Below, in pieces: positions 49,009 through 58,045 of a stretch of DNA of 64,000 nt; positions within the stretch are counted from its first letter, which is position 1, and every line of letters begins with the position of its first letter. The notes below the pieces were generated by a model, which was not told the origin of the DNA, made no database searches, and worked only from the letters and a program-made list of their open reading frames with translations. Made by a program: the position numbers and the translations under genes. Source of the stretch: Pseudomonas paraversuta. Its GTDB lineage: Bacteria > Pseudomonadota > Gammaproteobacteria > Pseudomonadales > Pseudomonadaceae. The stretch covers positions 310,001-374,000 of the forward strand of contig NZ_CAJFCL010000004.1 of NCBI RefSeq assembly GCF_904063065.1. Direction: 5' to 3'.

Positions 49009-50415
49009 ATGTCGAAGTCGGTTCAACTCATCAAAGATCATGACGTCAAGTGGATTGATCTGCGCTTCACTGACACTAAAGGCACTCAGCACCACGTGAC
49101 CATGCCGGCCCGTGATGCGCTGGATGAAAACTTCTTCACCGACGGCAAAATGTTCGACGGCTCCTCCATTGCTGGCTGGAAAGGCATCGAAGCGTCCGAC
49201 ATGATTCTGCTGCCGGACGACAGCACTGCCGTTCTGGACCCGTTCACCGAACAGCCAACCCTGATTCTGGTGTGCGACATCATCGAACCCTCGACCATGC
49301 AAGGCTACGATCGCGACCCGCGCGCCATCGCCACCCGTGCCGAGGAATACCTGAAGTCCACCGGTATCGGCGACACCGTATTTGTAGGTCCGGAGCCAGA
49401 GTTCTTCATCTTCGACGAAGTGAAGTTCAAGTCCGACATCTCCGGTTCCATGTTCAAGATCTACTCCGAACAAGGTTCGTGGATGTCCGACCAGGACGTG
49501 GAAGGCGGCAACCGTGGCCACCGTCCAGGTATCAAGGGCGGCTACTTCCCGGTTCCTCCGTTCGACCACGACCACGAAATCCGTACCTCCATGTGCAACG
49601 CCATGGAAGAAATGGGCCTGGTCATCGAAGTGCACCACCACGAAGTGGCAACTGCCGGCCAGAACGAAATCGGCGTGCAGTTCAACACCCTGGTGAAAAA
49701 GGCTGACGAAGTTCAGACCCTGAAGTACTGCGTACACAACGTGGCAGACGCCTACGGCCGTACCGCTACTTTCATGCCCAAGCCTCTGTACGGCGATAAC
49801 GGCTCGGGTATGCACGTTCACATGTCCATCTCCAAAGATGGCAAGAACACCTTCGCAGGCGAAGGTTATGCCGGCCTGTCCGACACCGCCCTGTACTTCA
49901 TCGGCGGCATCATCAAGCACGGTAAGGCCCTGAACGGCTTCACCAACCCGGCCACCAACTCCTACAAGCGTCTGGTACCAGGCTTCGAAGCTCCGGTAAT
50001 GCTGGCCTACTCGGCTCGCAACCGTTCCGCTTCGATCCGTATTCCTTACGTGTCGAGCCCTAAGGCGCGCCGTATCGAAGCACGTTTCCCGGACCCGGCA
50101 GCCAACCCGTACCTGTGCTTCGCAGCACTGATGATGGCTGGCCTGGACGGTATCCAGAACAAGATCCACCCGGGCGACGCAGCTGACAAAAACCTGTACG
50201 ACTTGCCGCCTGAAGAGGCCAAAGAGATCCCGCAGGTTTGTGGCAGCCTGAAAGAAGCCCTGGAAGAGCTGGATAAAGGTCGTGCGTTCCTGACCAAAGG
50301 CGGCGTTTTCAGCGACGACTTCATCGACGCTTACATCGCACTGAAAAGCGAAGAAGAAATCAAGGTTCGCACCTTTGTACACCCACTGGAATACGAGCTG
50401 TACTACAGCTGCTGA
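49009..50415 (+). CDS. glnA: Glutamine synthetase type I
   Basis: ATP-dependent synthesis of glutamine from glutamate and ammonia; dodecameric cytoplasmic enzyme. 468 residues, the GSI-beta norm. The catalytic regions [17 protein letters not shown] near 47-63, [10 protein letters not shown] near 264-273 and [27 protein letters not shown] are intact. The adenylylation loop [10 protein letters not shown] near 394-403 contains the modified Tyr, so GlnE control is expected. ATG with GGAGG nine bases upstream. Followed by paired hairpins and then ntrB-ntrC. Confidence 0.98.
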   Translation: MSKSVQLIKDHDVKWIDLRFTDTKGTQHHVTMPARDALDENFFTDGKMFDGSSIAGWKGIEASDMILLPDDSTAVLDPFTEQPTLILVCDIIEPSTMQGYDRDPRAIATRAEEYLKSTGIGDTVFVGPEPEFFIFDEVKFKSDISGSMFKIYSEQGSWMSDQDVEGGNRGHRPGIKGGYFPVPPFDHDHEIRTSMCNAMEEMGLVIEVHHHEVATAGQNEIGVQFNTLVKKADEVQTLKYCVHNVADAYGRTATFMPKPLYGDNGSGMHVHMSISKDGKNTFAGEGYAGLSDTALYFIGGIIKHGKALNGFTNPATNSYKRLVPGFEAPVMLAYSARNRSASIRIPYVSSPKARRIEARFPDPAANPYLCFAALMMAGLDGIQNKIHPGDAADKNLYDLPPEEAKEIPQVCGSLKEALEELDKGRAFLTKGGVFSDDFIDAYIALKSEEEIKVRTFVHPLEYELYYSC

Positions 50416-50420
50416 TCCAG

Positions 50421-50474
50421 CAACGCCTGCCCGTGCAGGCGTTACCAAGAGGCCTCCTTCGGGAGGCCTTTTTT
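50421..50474 (+). terminator. Tandem hairpins after glnA, the second a terminator
   Basis: First hairpin AACGCCTGC-CCGT-GCAGGCGTT (50421-50442), then GAGGCCTCC-TTC-GGGAGGCCTTTTTT (50450-50474), a standard rho-independent terminator six bases after glnA's trailing hairpin. Confidence 0.93.
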
Positions 50475-50631
50475 ATGCCCGGCGCTTTATCCCTGGCCGA
50501 TTGCGCGACCACAAAAATTCCGACAGGAACGGCTGCCATTGACCCGGCCGATAAAGGCCCCGTCCTGCATTAAAGCCATCAGCACTGCCCCAGAATGACC
50601 GCCTTTTCTTCCCACGGAATGGCGGCCTGCG

Positions 50632-50919
50632 ATGATGCCGAAAGTACTGTTGCTGCTTGTTTTTGCCCACCCGGCTGGCGCGCAGGTCTATCGCCAGGCC
50701 CCCGACAACGCCAGCTTGATCTTCAGCAACGTACCCCTGGCAGGAGTCCAGGCAGAGCCGATATCCGTGCAACCCGCAAACCGGATCGCAGCATTCAAGT
50801 ATTCGTCGACCTTGATCCCCTCCTCCATGCTGTTGCCCGAACAAGCGCCCGGGCCAGCGATCAAACCTGATCGCGACCCGCATCGTCAGGCGGTACAAGA
50901 CCGTCTCGCAGAGAACTGA
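50632..50919 (+). CDS. Small secreted DUF4124-like protein
   Basis: Predicted periplasmic protein of 95 residues. A short signal peptide (MMPKVLLLLVFAHPAGA) is followed by QVYRQAPDNASLIFSNVPLAGVQAEPISVQPANRIAAF, which resembles the YR-x-DxxG-x-VxFSDxP pattern of DUF4124 proteins. The C-terminal third is Pro/Arg-rich. RBS is weak. It sits alone between the glnA terminator and ntrB, a place where pseudomonads commonly carry small proteins of this type. Function unknown; coding status is probable rather than certain. Confidence 0.65.
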   Translation: MMPKVLLLLVFAHPAGAQVYRQAPDNASLIFSNVPLAGVQAEPISVQPANRIAAFKYSSTLIPSSMLLPEQAPGPAIKPDRDPHRQAVQDRLAEN

Positions 50920-50935
50920 ATCTATTCAGCAAATC

Positions 50936-50952
50936 TGCACTATATTGGTGCA
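50936..50952. promoter_or_regulatory. NtrC-binding site upstream of ntrB
   Basis: TGCACT-ATATT-GGTGCA, matching TGCACY-N5-GGTGCA with one transition. It is about 190 bases before ntrB and suits autoregulation of ntrBC by NtrC, as described for glnL (ntrB) in enterobacteria. Confidence 0.75.
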
Positions 50953-51143
50953 ACAACAGAGCGAAGACACACTTGCCAGCCCAATTTGGTTCAAAACGAC
51001 TCACTCCAAGCGCATAAACGCCATCTAAAAGGGCTGCAACCCCCTATTTCAGGCGAATAACGCTTCTTTTCGGAGCCTTGGTTTGTTTTTTGCATTTTCC
51101 TAGTCTCAGCGCCTCACCCGCGCATGCAATCCGGGATCGGCCC

Positions 51144-52229
51144 ATGACCATCAGTGATGCCCTGCACCGACTGCTACTCGATAATCTGACCACAGCCACA
51201 CTGCTGCTCAATGCCGACCTGCGTCTTGAGTACATGAACCCGGCGGCGGAAATGCTGCTGGCCATCAGTGGCCAACGCAGTCATGGGCAATTCATCAGTG
51301 AACTGTTCACTGAGTCCACCGAAGCCTTGCACTCGCTGCGCCAGGCGGTTGAGCAAGCGCACCCGTTCACCAAGCGCGAAGCCATGCTGACTTCGCTCAC
51401 CGGCCAGAACCTGACGGTGGACTACGCCGTGACCCCGATCCTGAGCCACGGCAGCACCATGTTGCTGCTTGAAGTGCACCCCCGCGACCGGCTGCTGCGC
51501 ATCACCAAGGAAGAAGCCCAGCTGTCCAAGCAGGAAACCAGCAAGATGCTGGTGCGCGGCCTGGCCCATGAAATCAAGAATCCGCTGGGCGGCATTCGCG
51601 GGGCGGCCCAGTTGCTGGCCCGCCAGCTACCCGATGAAAGCCTGCGGGACTACACCAACGTCATCATCGAAGAAGCCGATCGCCTGCGTAATCTGGTAGA
51701 TCGCATGCTGGGCTCCAACAAGCTGCCATCGCTGGCCATGACCAATGTGCATGAAGTGCTGGAGCGGGTGTGCAATCTGGTCGAGGCCGAAACACAGGGC
51801 AGCATCACGCTGGTGCGCGACTACGACCCGAGCCTGCCCGACCTGCTGATCGACCGTGAACAGATGATTCAGGCAGTACTCAATATTGTACGTAACGCCA
51901 TGCAGGCCATTGGCAGCCAGAACGAGCTGCGCCTGGGCCGCATCAGCCTGCGTACCCGGGCCATGCGCCAGTTCACCATCGGCCATATCCGCCATCGACT
52001 GGTGACCAAAATCGAAATTATCGACAACGGCCCGGGCATCCCCCCCGAGCTGCAAGACACTCTGTTCTTTCCAATGGTCAGCGGCCGCCCTGACGGCACC
52101 GGGCTGGGACTGGCCATTACCCAGAACATCATCAGTCAGCACCAGGGATTGATCGAGTGTGAGAGCCACCCCGGCCACACACTCTTCTCGATCTTTCTAC
52201 CACTGGAACAAGGAGCCGCATCGACATGA
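51144..52229 (+). CDS. ntrB: Nitrogen regulation sensor kinase NtrB
   Basis: Cytoplasmic histidine kinase/phosphatase acting on NtrC under control of PII. 361 residues from MTISDALHRLLL. An N-terminal PAS domain (about 8-110) is followed by the H-box RGLAHEIKNPLGGIRGAAQLLARQL near 137-161 (phospho-His in HEIKNP), then N-box NIVRNAMQAIG, and IIDNGPGIPPELQDTLFFPMVSGRPDGTGLGLAITQNII. No membrane segment. It overlaps ntrC by 4 bp. Confident. Confidence 0.97.
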   Translation: MTISDALHRLLLDNLTTATLLLNADLRLEYMNPAAEMLLAISGQRSHGQFISELFTESTEALHSLRQAVEQAHPFTKREAMLTSLTGQNLTVDYAVTPILSHGSTMLLLEVHPRDRLLRITKEEAQLSKQETSKMLVRGLAHEIKNPLGGIRGAAQLLARQLPDESLRDYTNVIIEEADRLRNLVDRMLGSNKLPSLAMTNVHEVLERVCNLVEAETQGSITLVRDYDPSLPDLLIDREQMIQAVLNIVRNAMQAIGSQNELRLGRISLRTRAMRQFTIGHIRHRLVTKIEIIDNGPGIPPELQDTLFFPMVSGRPDGTGLGLAITQNIISQHQGLIECESHPGHTLFSIFLPLEQGAAST

Positions 52230-53659
52230 GCCGAAGTGAAACCGTGTGGATCGTCGACGACGACCGTTCTATCCGTTGGGTCCTGGAAAAAGCCTTGCAA
52301 CAGGAAGGCATGACCACACAAAGTTTCGACAGCGCCGACGGGGTGATGAGCCGCCTCGCCCGCCAGCAGCCCGACGTGATCATTTCGGACATTCGCATGC
52401 CCGGCGCCAGCGGTCTGGACTTGCTGGCCAAGATTCGCGAACAGCACCCCCGCCTGCCCGTGATTATCATGACCGCCCACTCCGACCTCGACAGTGCGGT
52501 GGCGTCCTATCAGGGCGGCGCGTTCGAATACCTGCCCAAGCCGTTCGACGTCGACGAAGCCGTGTCCCTGGTCAAGCGTGCCAACCAGCACGCCCAGGAA
52601 CAACAAGGCCTGGCCGTCCCTCCAGCGCTGGCACGCACGCCGGAAATCATCGGTGAAGCCCCGGCGATGCAAGAGGTGTTTCGCGCCATTGGCCGGCTTA
52701 GCCACTCCAACATCACGGTGTTGATCAATGGCGAGTCGGGCACCGGTAAAGAGCTGGTGGCCCACGCCCTGCATCGCCATAGTCCGCGCGCAGCATCGCC
52801 TTTTATTGCGTTGAATATGGCGGCCATCCCCAAGGACCTGATGGAGTCCGAGCTGTTCGGCCACGAGAAAGGCGCCTTCACCGGAGCCGCCAACCTGCGG
52901 CGCGGCCGGTTCGAGCAAGCCGATGGCGGAACCCTGTTTCTGGACGAAATCGGCGACATGCCCGCCGACACCCAAACGCGCCTGCTGCGGGTCTTGGCCG
53001 ATGGCGAGTTCTACCGGGTCGGCGGTCATACGCCGGTCAAGGTCGATGTGCGGATCATTGCCGCCACCCACCAGAACCTCGAAACCCTGGTCCAGGCCGG
53101 CAAATTCCGTGAAGACCTGTTCCACCGTCTGAACGTGATCCGCATTCATATCCCGCGCCTGTCGGACCGTCGCGAGGATATCCCGACCCTGACCCGCCAC
53201 TTTCTCAGCAGCGCCGCGCAAGAGCTGTCTGTCGAGCCCAAGCTGCTCAAGGCCGAGACCGAGCAATACCTGAAAAACCTGCCATGGCCGGGCAACGTGC
53301 GCCAGCTGGAGAACACCTGCCGCTGGATCACGGTGATGGCCTCGGGCCGCGAAGTGCATATCAGCGACTTGCCACCCGAGCTGCTGAACCTGCAGCAGGA
53401 CACGTCGCCGGTCACCAACTGGGAACAGGCCCTGCGTCAGTGGGCTGATCAGGCGCTGGGCCGGGGTCAGTCCAACCTGCTCGACAGTGCCGTGCCGACG
53501 TTTGAACGGATCATGATCGAGACCGCCCTCAAGCACACCGCAGGCCGTCGTCGCGATGCAGCCGTGCTGCTGGGCTGGGGCCGCAACACCCTGACCCGCA
53601 AGATCAAGGAGCTGGGGATGAAGATTGATAGCGACGAGGATGACAGCGACGAGGCATGA
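52226..53659 (+). CDS. ntrC: Nitrogen regulation response regulator NtrC
   Basis: Sigma-54 enhancer-binding protein, 477 residues. Receiver domain with WIVDDDRSIRW near 7-17 and phospho-acceptor Asp in DVIISDIRMPG near 49-59. AAA+ domain has Walker A GESGTGKELVA near 169-179, the sigma-54-contacting GAFTGA loop near 217-222, and Walker B GGTLFLDEIGDMP. C-terminal Fis-type helix-turn-helix: KHTAGRRRDAAVLLGWGRNTLTRKIKEL. It probably drives the sigma-54 promoters seen at glnA and contributes at hutU. Confidence 0.98.
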   Translation: MSRSETVWIVDDDRSIRWVLEKALQQEGMTTQSFDSADGVMSRLARQQPDVIISDIRMPGASGLDLLAKIREQHPRLPVIIMTAHSDLDSAVASYQGGAFEYLPKPFDVDEAVSLVKRANQHAQEQQGLAVPPALARTPEIIGEAPAMQEVFRAIGRLSHSNITVLINGESGTGKELVAHALHRHSPRAASPFIALNMAAIPKDLMESELFGHEKGAFTGAANLRRGRFEQADGGTLFLDEIGDMPADTQTRLLRVLADGEFYRVGGHTPVKVDVRIIAATHQNLETLVQAGKFREDLFHRLNVIRIHIPRLSDRREDIPTLTRHFLSSAAQELSVEPKLLKAETEQYLKNLPWPGNVRQLENTCRWITVMASGREVHISDLPPELLNLQQDTSPVTNWEQALRQWADQALGRGQSNLLDSAVPTFERIMIETALKHTAGRRRDAAVLLGWGRNTLTRKIKELGMKIDSDEDDSDEA

Positions 53660-53674
53660 CTCGGCGGCGCGATG

Positions 53675-53750
53675 ATGGGGGAGCCGGCTGGCCAGCGATG
53701 GCACCCCTGTGATCGGCCTGAACGATCGCGAGCAAGCTCGCTCCTGCAGG
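53675..53750. repeat. Composite REP: family B half followed by family A half
   Basis: GGGGGAGCCGGCTGGCCAGCGATGG (family B) at about 53676-53701, then ATCGCGAGCAAGCTCGCTCCTGCAGG (family A) at about 53725-53750. The two halves belong to different families, unlike the other doublets here. It starts 16 bases after the ntrC stop. Confidence 0.75.
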
Positions 53751-53842
53751 ACCGCACCAGCTTCAGGCAACACGCACTATTTGTGTGCACAGCTCTGGAT
53801 CAATGGTTACAGCAACATCGACAACCCAAAACAGCAGTCCCA

Positions 53843-53869
53843 GAAAAGCCCCGGATTCCGGGGCTTTTG
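53843..53869. terminator. Hairpin terminator downstream of ntrC
   Basis: AGAAAAGCCCCGG-AT-TCCGGGGCTTTT: strong GC stem with flanking A and T runs, usable in both directions, about 185 bases after ntrC. Confidence 0.85.
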
Positions 53870-53942
53870 CATATCAAGGAAAAAAATCAGGCAGAAAAAC
53901 CAGAACTGGCATGCACCCTGCAATAACCCTGATAACGCTTTA

Positions 53943-54080
53943 GGGGACCTTGATACAGGCAGGTCAAGACTCCCCACTTTTACACCCGCAGCCTTGATGC
54001 CTTATGCATCGAGGCGCACAACGATTTTGGGGAACCGGTACAGGCAGGCCGCAATTCCCTCTTTTATTACTCCCGCAGGT
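53943..54080. repeat. Imperfect direct repeat of about 50 bases
   Basis: GGGGACC...ATACAGGCAGGTCAAGACTCCCCACTTTTACAC.CCGCAG at 53943-53990 recurs diverged at 54029-54077 (GGGGAACCGGTACAGGCAGGCC...TTCCCTCTTTTATTACTCCCGCAG). The second copy runs into the end of the minus-strand membrane-protein gene. Origin unknown. The rest of the 407-base gap after ntrC holds only the composite REP and the hairpin above. Confidence 0.5.
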
Positions 54081-54504
54081 TTACCTGCAGTCGCCAGCGC
54101 CCGTCCCGGGACGCTCCGGCCCAGTCGCCCTGCAGCGCACGGGCCGCCACCAAGGTCAGCAGCAACCCGCCATCGGTATGCCGTAGCCGCCAGTTCACCA
54201 CCTTGTCACCCAGCTTTAACTGGCCGTTCTGCGGCTTGCCCCTGGCATCGAACAGCAACCCCAACGTGCCATCAACCAGCTCGCCATGCAGCTTGGGCTC
54301 ATCGCTGAACCACACCACCAGCGCACCGGGCAACACCTCCACTTGCTGCAGCTCAACCGGCACAGGCGCGGTCAAACGCCCGATCATCATGCCCACCATT
54401 ACACCGACTATCACCAAAGAACCTAAAACCCGTGGCCATAGTTTCGGTCGCGGGTCTTCTTCAGGCGTAGAATGCTGCCTATCTTTAAGTTCGGAGCCGT
54501 GCAT
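54067..54504 (-). CDS. Conserved hypothetical single-pass membrane protein
   Basis: Protein of 145 residues. A charged N-terminus (MHGSELKDRQHSTPEEDPRPKLW) is followed by one membrane helix (VLGSLVIVGVMVGMMIGRL, about 27-45) and a periplasmic domain of about 100 residues (PVPVELQQVEVLPGALVVWFSDEPKLHGE...RWRLQVNLRE), apparently beta-rich. I do not recognise a named family. Its ATG overlaps the trmL ATG on the other strand: both come from one CATG at 54502-54505. Probably a real conserved gene in Pseudomonas; function unknown. Confidence 0.75.
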   Translation of the reverse strand: MHGSELKDRQHSTPEEDPRPKLWPRVLGSLVIVGVMVGMMIGRLTAPVPVELQQVEVLPGALVVWFSDEPKLHGELVDGTLGLLFDARGKPQNGQLKLGDKVVNWRLRHTDGGLLLTLVAARALQGDWAGASRDGRWRLQVNLRE

Positions 54505-54958
54505 GTTTCACGTCATCCTTTTTCAACCAGAAATTCCGCCGAATACCGGCAACATTATCAGGCTGTGCGCCAACAGCGGCTGCCACCTGCATTTGATCGA
54601 GCCTATCGGTTTTGAGCTGGACGACAAGCGCTTGCGCCGGGCCGGGCTCGATTACCACGAGTACGCGCCGCTCAAGCGCCATGCCGATCTGGCCAGTTGC
54701 CTCGAAAGCCTGGGCCATCCGCGACTGTTCGCCTTTACCACCAAAGGTTCACGGCCGTTCCACGACGCCCGGTTTGCCGAAGGTGATGCCTTTATCTTCG
54801 GCCCGGAAAGCCGGGGCCTGCCGCCAGAAGTGCTGGATGCGCTGGACGGCGACCACCGCCTGCGTCTACCGATGCGTGAAGGTTGCCGCAGCCTGAACCT
54901 GTCCAACACCGTGGCCGTGGCTGTGTACGAGGCCTGGCGCCAGCTGGACTTCAAGTAA
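54503..54958 (+). CDS. trmL: tRNA (cytidine(34)-2'-O)-methyltransferase
   Basis: SPOUT-class methyltransferase that 2'-O-methylates the wobble nucleotide of tRNA-Leu isoacceptors. 151 residues, the usual length. The N-terminus MFHVILFQPEIPPNTGNIIRLCANSG is diagnostic (PNTGNIIR). The trefoil-knot SAM site is formed by FTTKGSR, IFGPESRGLPPEVL near 97-110 and LPMREGCRSLNLSNTVAVAVYEAWRQ near 122-147. The frame is open upstream but that part is antisense to the membrane protein gene. Confidence 0.96.
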   Translation: MFHVILFQPEIPPNTGNIIRLCANSGCHLHLIEPIGFELDDKRLRRAGLDYHEYAPLKRHADLASCLESLGHPRLFAFTTKGSRPFHDARFAEGDAFIFGPESRGLPPEVLDALDGDHRLRLPMREGCRSLNLSNTVAVAVYEAWRQLDFK

Positions 54959-54971
54959 TACGCAAAAAAAC

Positions 54972-55041
54972 CTGTAGGAGCGAGCTTGCCTCGCGAGCTG
55001 TTGGCCCATGGAAAAGCTCGCGAGCAAGCTCGCTCCTACAG
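54972..55041. repeat. REP doublet, family A, after trmL
   Basis: CTGTAGGAGCGAGCTTGCCTCGCGAGCT and AGCTCGCGAGCAAGCTCGCTCCTACAG arms, 13 bases after the trmL stop. The left arm has an inserted C. Confidence 0.9.
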
Positions 55042-55061
55042 ATAGCCTTTGGACAAGGGCA

Positions 55062-55095
55062 ATAAAAAAGCGCCATCAAGGCGCTTTTTTATTGG
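55062..55095. terminator. Bidirectional terminator after secB
   Basis: AATAAAAAAGCGCC-ATCAA-GGCGCTTTTTTATT with T-runs on both strands, 12 bases from the secB stop; it separates secB from trmL. Confidence 0.93.
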
Positions 55096-55106
55096 GCATC
55101 GACTGT

Positions 55107-55595
55107 TTATTGAACAGTCGGGCTGCCTTCTTCCTGCATGCGCTGCAATTCTTGCGCGTACAGGGCATCGAAGTTCACCGGAGCCAGCATCAACGCCGGG
55201 AACGAGCCACGGGTAACCAGGCTGTCCAGGGTTTCACGGGCGTACGGGAACAGGATGTTCGGGCAGAACGCGCCCAGAGTGTGGTTCATCGACGCCGGAT
55301 CAAGGTTTTTGATCAGGAAGATGCCAGCCTGCTGAACTTCAGCAATGAACGCCACTTCGTCACCGTTTTTCACGGTAACCGACAAGGTCAGGACCACTTC
55401 GTGGAAGTCGCCTTCTAGCGGCTTTTGACGGGTGTTCAGATCCAGGCCAACGCTCGGCTCCCACTGCTGACGGAAGATCGCCGGGCTTTTAGGGGCCTCG
55501 AACGACAGGTCGCGCACGTAGATACGCTGCAGGGAAAATTGTGGAGCGGTGTCTTCATCGCTAACAGCAGCGGTGTTCTGTTGGTCAGTCATCAC
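55107..55595 (-). CDS. secB: Protein-export chaperone SecB
   Basis: Tetrameric cytoplasmic chaperone that keeps secretory preproteins unfolded and hands them to SecA. 162 residues. Family stretches: [23 protein letters not shown] near 20-42, [28 protein letters not shown] near 66-93, and [36 protein letters not shown] near 114-149. It is the last gene of a rhodanese-grxC-secB operon. Two adjacent ATGs are possible starts, differing by one residue. Very confident. Confidence 0.98.
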   Translation of the reverse strand: MMTDQQNTAAVSDEDTAPQFSLQRIYVRDLSFEAPKSPAIFRQQWEPSVGLDLNTRQKPLEGDFHEVVLTLSVTVKNGDEVAFIAEVQQAGIFLIKNLDPASMNHTLGAFCPNILFPYARETLDSLVTRGSFPALMLAPVNFDALYAQELQRMQEEGSPTVQ

Positions 55596-55633
55596 AGATC
55601 CTTGTTGATCTTGGGGCTTATAGAGAATGAGAG

Positions 55634-55888
55634 TCAGACGTTCAGCAGCGCATCCAATTTACCTGCGCGCTCCAGGGCAAACAGGTCATCGCATCCGCCA
55701 ACGTGTTTCTCGCCAATCCAGATTTGCGGCACCGACGTACGACCTGCCTTCTGAGCCATTTCGGCCCGTACTTGAGGCTTGCCGTCGACCTTGATTTCTT
55801 CAAAGGCTACACCCTTGTTTTCAAGCAAAGCCTTGGCTCGGATGCAGTAAGGGCAATAATCGCTGGAGTAAACGGTGACCTTGGACAT
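55634..55888 (-). CDS. grxC: Glutaredoxin 3
   Basis: Dithiol glutaredoxin of 84 residues: active site CPYC near 12-15 ([17 protein letters not shown]), the TxVPQIW motif ([20 protein letters not shown] near 51-70) and GG bend all present. It reduces disulfides and glutathionylated proteins in the cytoplasm. It lies 2 bp from the upstream rhodanese stop and 38 bp before secB; the same order occurs widely in gammaproteobacteria. Confidence 0.97.
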   Translation of the reverse strand: MSKVTVYSSDYCPYCIRAKALLENKGVAFEEIKVDGKPQVRAEMAQKAGRTSVPQIWIGEKHVGGCDDLFALERAGKLDALLNV

Positions 55889-55890
55889 TT

Positions 55891-56304
55891 TTACTTCACC
55901 ACTGGCAGGTTGTCGGCGCGCCAGCTGCCAATGCCGCCGGACAGTTTGGCAGCGTTGTAGCCGGCCTTGAGCAGCTCACGGGCGTGGGAGCCTGAATGCT
56001 GGCCCTGGGCATCAACCAGGATAATGGTCTTGCCCTTGTGCTTGTCCAGCTCGGCAATGCGCGCCATCAACTTGTCTTGCGGAATATTCAGCGAACCCAC
56101 GATGTGGCCGGCGGCAAAGTCTTTTACCGGGCGAATATCAATCACCACGCCTTCGTCGCGATTGACCAGACCGGTCAGTTCGCCCGTGCTGATGCTGCGC
56201 CCGCCTCGGCTCATCTCGTGGGCGATCAACAGCGCCAACAGGATGACAAACGCGCCTACAAGCAGGTAGTGAGAAGTCGCAAATGCAATCAGGTGCTCAA
56301 CCAT
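55891..56304 (-). CDS. Membrane-anchored rhodanese-like protein (YibN type), no catalytic Cys
   Basis: Protein of 137 residues with an N-terminal membrane helix (YLLVGAFVILLALLIAHEM, about 13-31) and a rhodanese domain (about 40-135): GVVIDIRPVKDFAAGHIVGSLNIPQDKL near 53-80 and AGYNAAKLSGGIGSWR at the end. The active-site loop reads ILVDAQGQHSG, with no Cys where the persulfide Cys normally sits, so sulfur transfer is unlikely. It begins the operon with grxC and secB and is divergent from gpmI. Confidence 0.9.
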   Translation of the reverse strand: MVEHLIAFATSHYLLVGAFVILLALLIAHEMSRGGRSISTGELTGLVNRDEGVVIDIRPVKDFAAGHIVGSLNIPQDKLMARIAELDKHKGKTIILVDAQGQHSGSHARELLKAGYNAAKLSGGIGSWRADNLPVVK

Positions 56305-56452
56305 CAGAAGGTTCCAGGGTCGTAAAATGTGGGCCAGTATACACAGCCGCCTTGGTCGGCCAAACCCCGCCCGGCGGTGACGTCACATGAACTTCGCTTT
56401 AAACTGCGCGTCTTCTTCACACCTTCCAATAAACCAGCCACAAGTGGGATCT

Positions 56453-57988
56453 ATGACTACCACGCCTAAACCTTTGGTCCTGATCATCCTGGATGGCTTC
56501 GGTCACAGTGAAAGCCACAAGGGCAACGCCGTCTATGCGGCCAAAAAACCGGTGCTCGACCGTCTTTGCGCGAGCATGCCAAACGGCCTGATTTCAGGCT
56601 CGGGCATGGATGTCGGTCTGCCAGACGGCCAAATGGGCAACTCCGAGGTTGGCCACATGAACCTCGGCGCCGGCCGCGTGGTGTATCAGGATTTCACCCG
56701 CGTCACCAAGTCGATCCGCGACGGTGAGTTCTTCGAGAACCCGACCATTTGCGCCGCGGTCGACAAAGCCGTGGCTGCAGACAAGGCCGTGCACATCATG
56801 GGCCTGCTGTCCGAAGGCGGCGTTCACAGCCACCAGGACCACCTCGTGGCAATGGCCGAACTGGCTTTCAAGCGCGGCGCCGAAAAAATCTACCTGCACG
56901 CGTTTCTCGATGGTCGCGACACTCCGCCAAAAAGTGCAGGTTCGTCCATCGAACTGCTGGACACGGCCTTCAAGGCCCTGGGCAAAGGCCGTATCGCCAG
57001 CCTGATCGGGCGCTACTTCGCCATGGACCGCGACAACCGCTGGGACCGCGTATCCCAGGCCTACAACCTGATTGTCGACGGCAAGGGCGAGTTCAACGCC
57101 GCCACCGCCCAGGAGGGCCTGGAAGCTGCCTACGCCCGTGGCGAGAGCGACGAATTCGTCAAAGCCACCACCATTGGTGAGCCGGTCAAGGTCGAAGACG
57201 GCGACGCCGTGGTCTTCATGAACTTCCGTGCCGACCGGGCCCGCGAACTGACCCGCGTATTCGTTGAAGACGATTTCAAGGAATTCGAACGTGCACGCCA
57301 GCCGAAACTGGCCGGCTTCGTGATGCTGACCCAATACGCCGCCAGCATCCCGGCGCCTAGCGCATTTGCTCCCGGCAGCCTGGAAAACGTACTCGGCGAC
57401 TATCTGGCGAAAAACGGCAAAACCCAGCTGCGCATTGCCGAAACCGAAAAATACGCCCACGTGACCTTCTTCTTCTCCGGTGGCCGCGAAGAACCGTTCC
57501 CGGGTGAAGAGCGCATTCTGATCCCGTCGCCGAAAGTGGCGACCTACGACCTGCAACCGGAAATGAGCGCACCCGAAGTCACCGACAGGATCGTCGATGC
57601 CATCGAGCACCAGCGTTACGACGTGATTGTCGTTAACTACGCCAACGGCGACATGGTCGGCCACAGCGGTGTATTCGATGCTGCGGTCAAGGCTGTTGAA
57701 TGCCTGGATGCCTGTGTCGGCCGCATCGTCGAAGCGCTGGACAAGGTCGGTGGCGAAGCCCTGATCACCGCCGACCACGGCAACGTGGAGCAGATGTCCG
57801 ACGACACCACTGGCCAGGCGCACACCGCCCACACCTGTGAACCGGTCCCGTTCATCTATGTAGGCAAGCGTGCATTCGAGGTCCGTGAAGGTGGCGTATT
57901 GGCCGACGTGGCACCGACCATGCTCAAGCTGCTGGGCCTGGCGCAGCCGCAAGAAATGACCGGCAAGAGCATTTTGCTCGACGCTTAA
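56453..57988 (+). CDS. gpmI: 2,3-bisphosphoglycerate-independent phosphoglycerate mutase
   Basis: Glycolytic and gluconeogenic enzyme interconverting 3- and 2-phosphoglycerate, Mn-dependent, alkaline-phosphatase superfamily. 511 residues from [19 protein letters not shown]. Metal ligands: LDGFG near 13-17, catalytic Ser in [15 protein letters not shown] near 62-76, then [19 protein letters not shown] near 401-412, and [11 protein letters not shown] near 441-451. ATG preceded by GTGGGATCT. The frame is open 22 codons further upstream without similarity. Confidence 0.97.
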   Translation: MTTTPKPLVLIILDGFGHSESHKGNAVYAAKKPVLDRLCASMPNGLISGSGMDVGLPDGQMGNSEVGHMNLGAGRVVYQDFTRVTKSIRDGEFFENPTICAAVDKAVAADKAVHIMGLLSEGGVHSHQDHLVAMAELAFKRGAEKIYLHAFLDGRDTPPKSAGSSIELLDTAFKALGKGRIASLIGRYFAMDRDNRWDRVSQAYNLIVDGKGEFNAATAQEGLEAAYARGESDEFVKATTIGEPVKVEDGDAVVFMNFRADRARELTRVFVEDDFKEFERARQPKLAGFVMLTQYAASIPAPSAFAPGSLENVLGDYLAKNGKTQLRIAETEKYAHVTFFFSGGREEPFPGEERILIPSPKVATYDLQPEMSAPEVTDRIVDAIEHQRYDVIVVNYANGDMVGHSGVFDAAVKAVECLDACVGRIVEALDKVGGEALITADHGNVEQMSDDTTGQAHTAHTCEPVPFIYVGKRAFEVREGGVLADVAPTMLKLLGLAQPQEMTGKSILLDA

Positions 57989-57998
57989 AGCCATGCAC

Positions 57999-58045
57999 CT
58001 GCAGGAGCGAGCTTTCAAGGCTCGCGAGCATGCTCGCTCCTGCAG
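57999..58045. repeat. REP doublet, family A, after gpmI
   Basis: CTGCAGGAGCGAGCTTTC and GCTCGCGAGCATGCTCGCTCCTGCAG arms, 10 bases after the gpmI stop. Confidence 0.85.
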
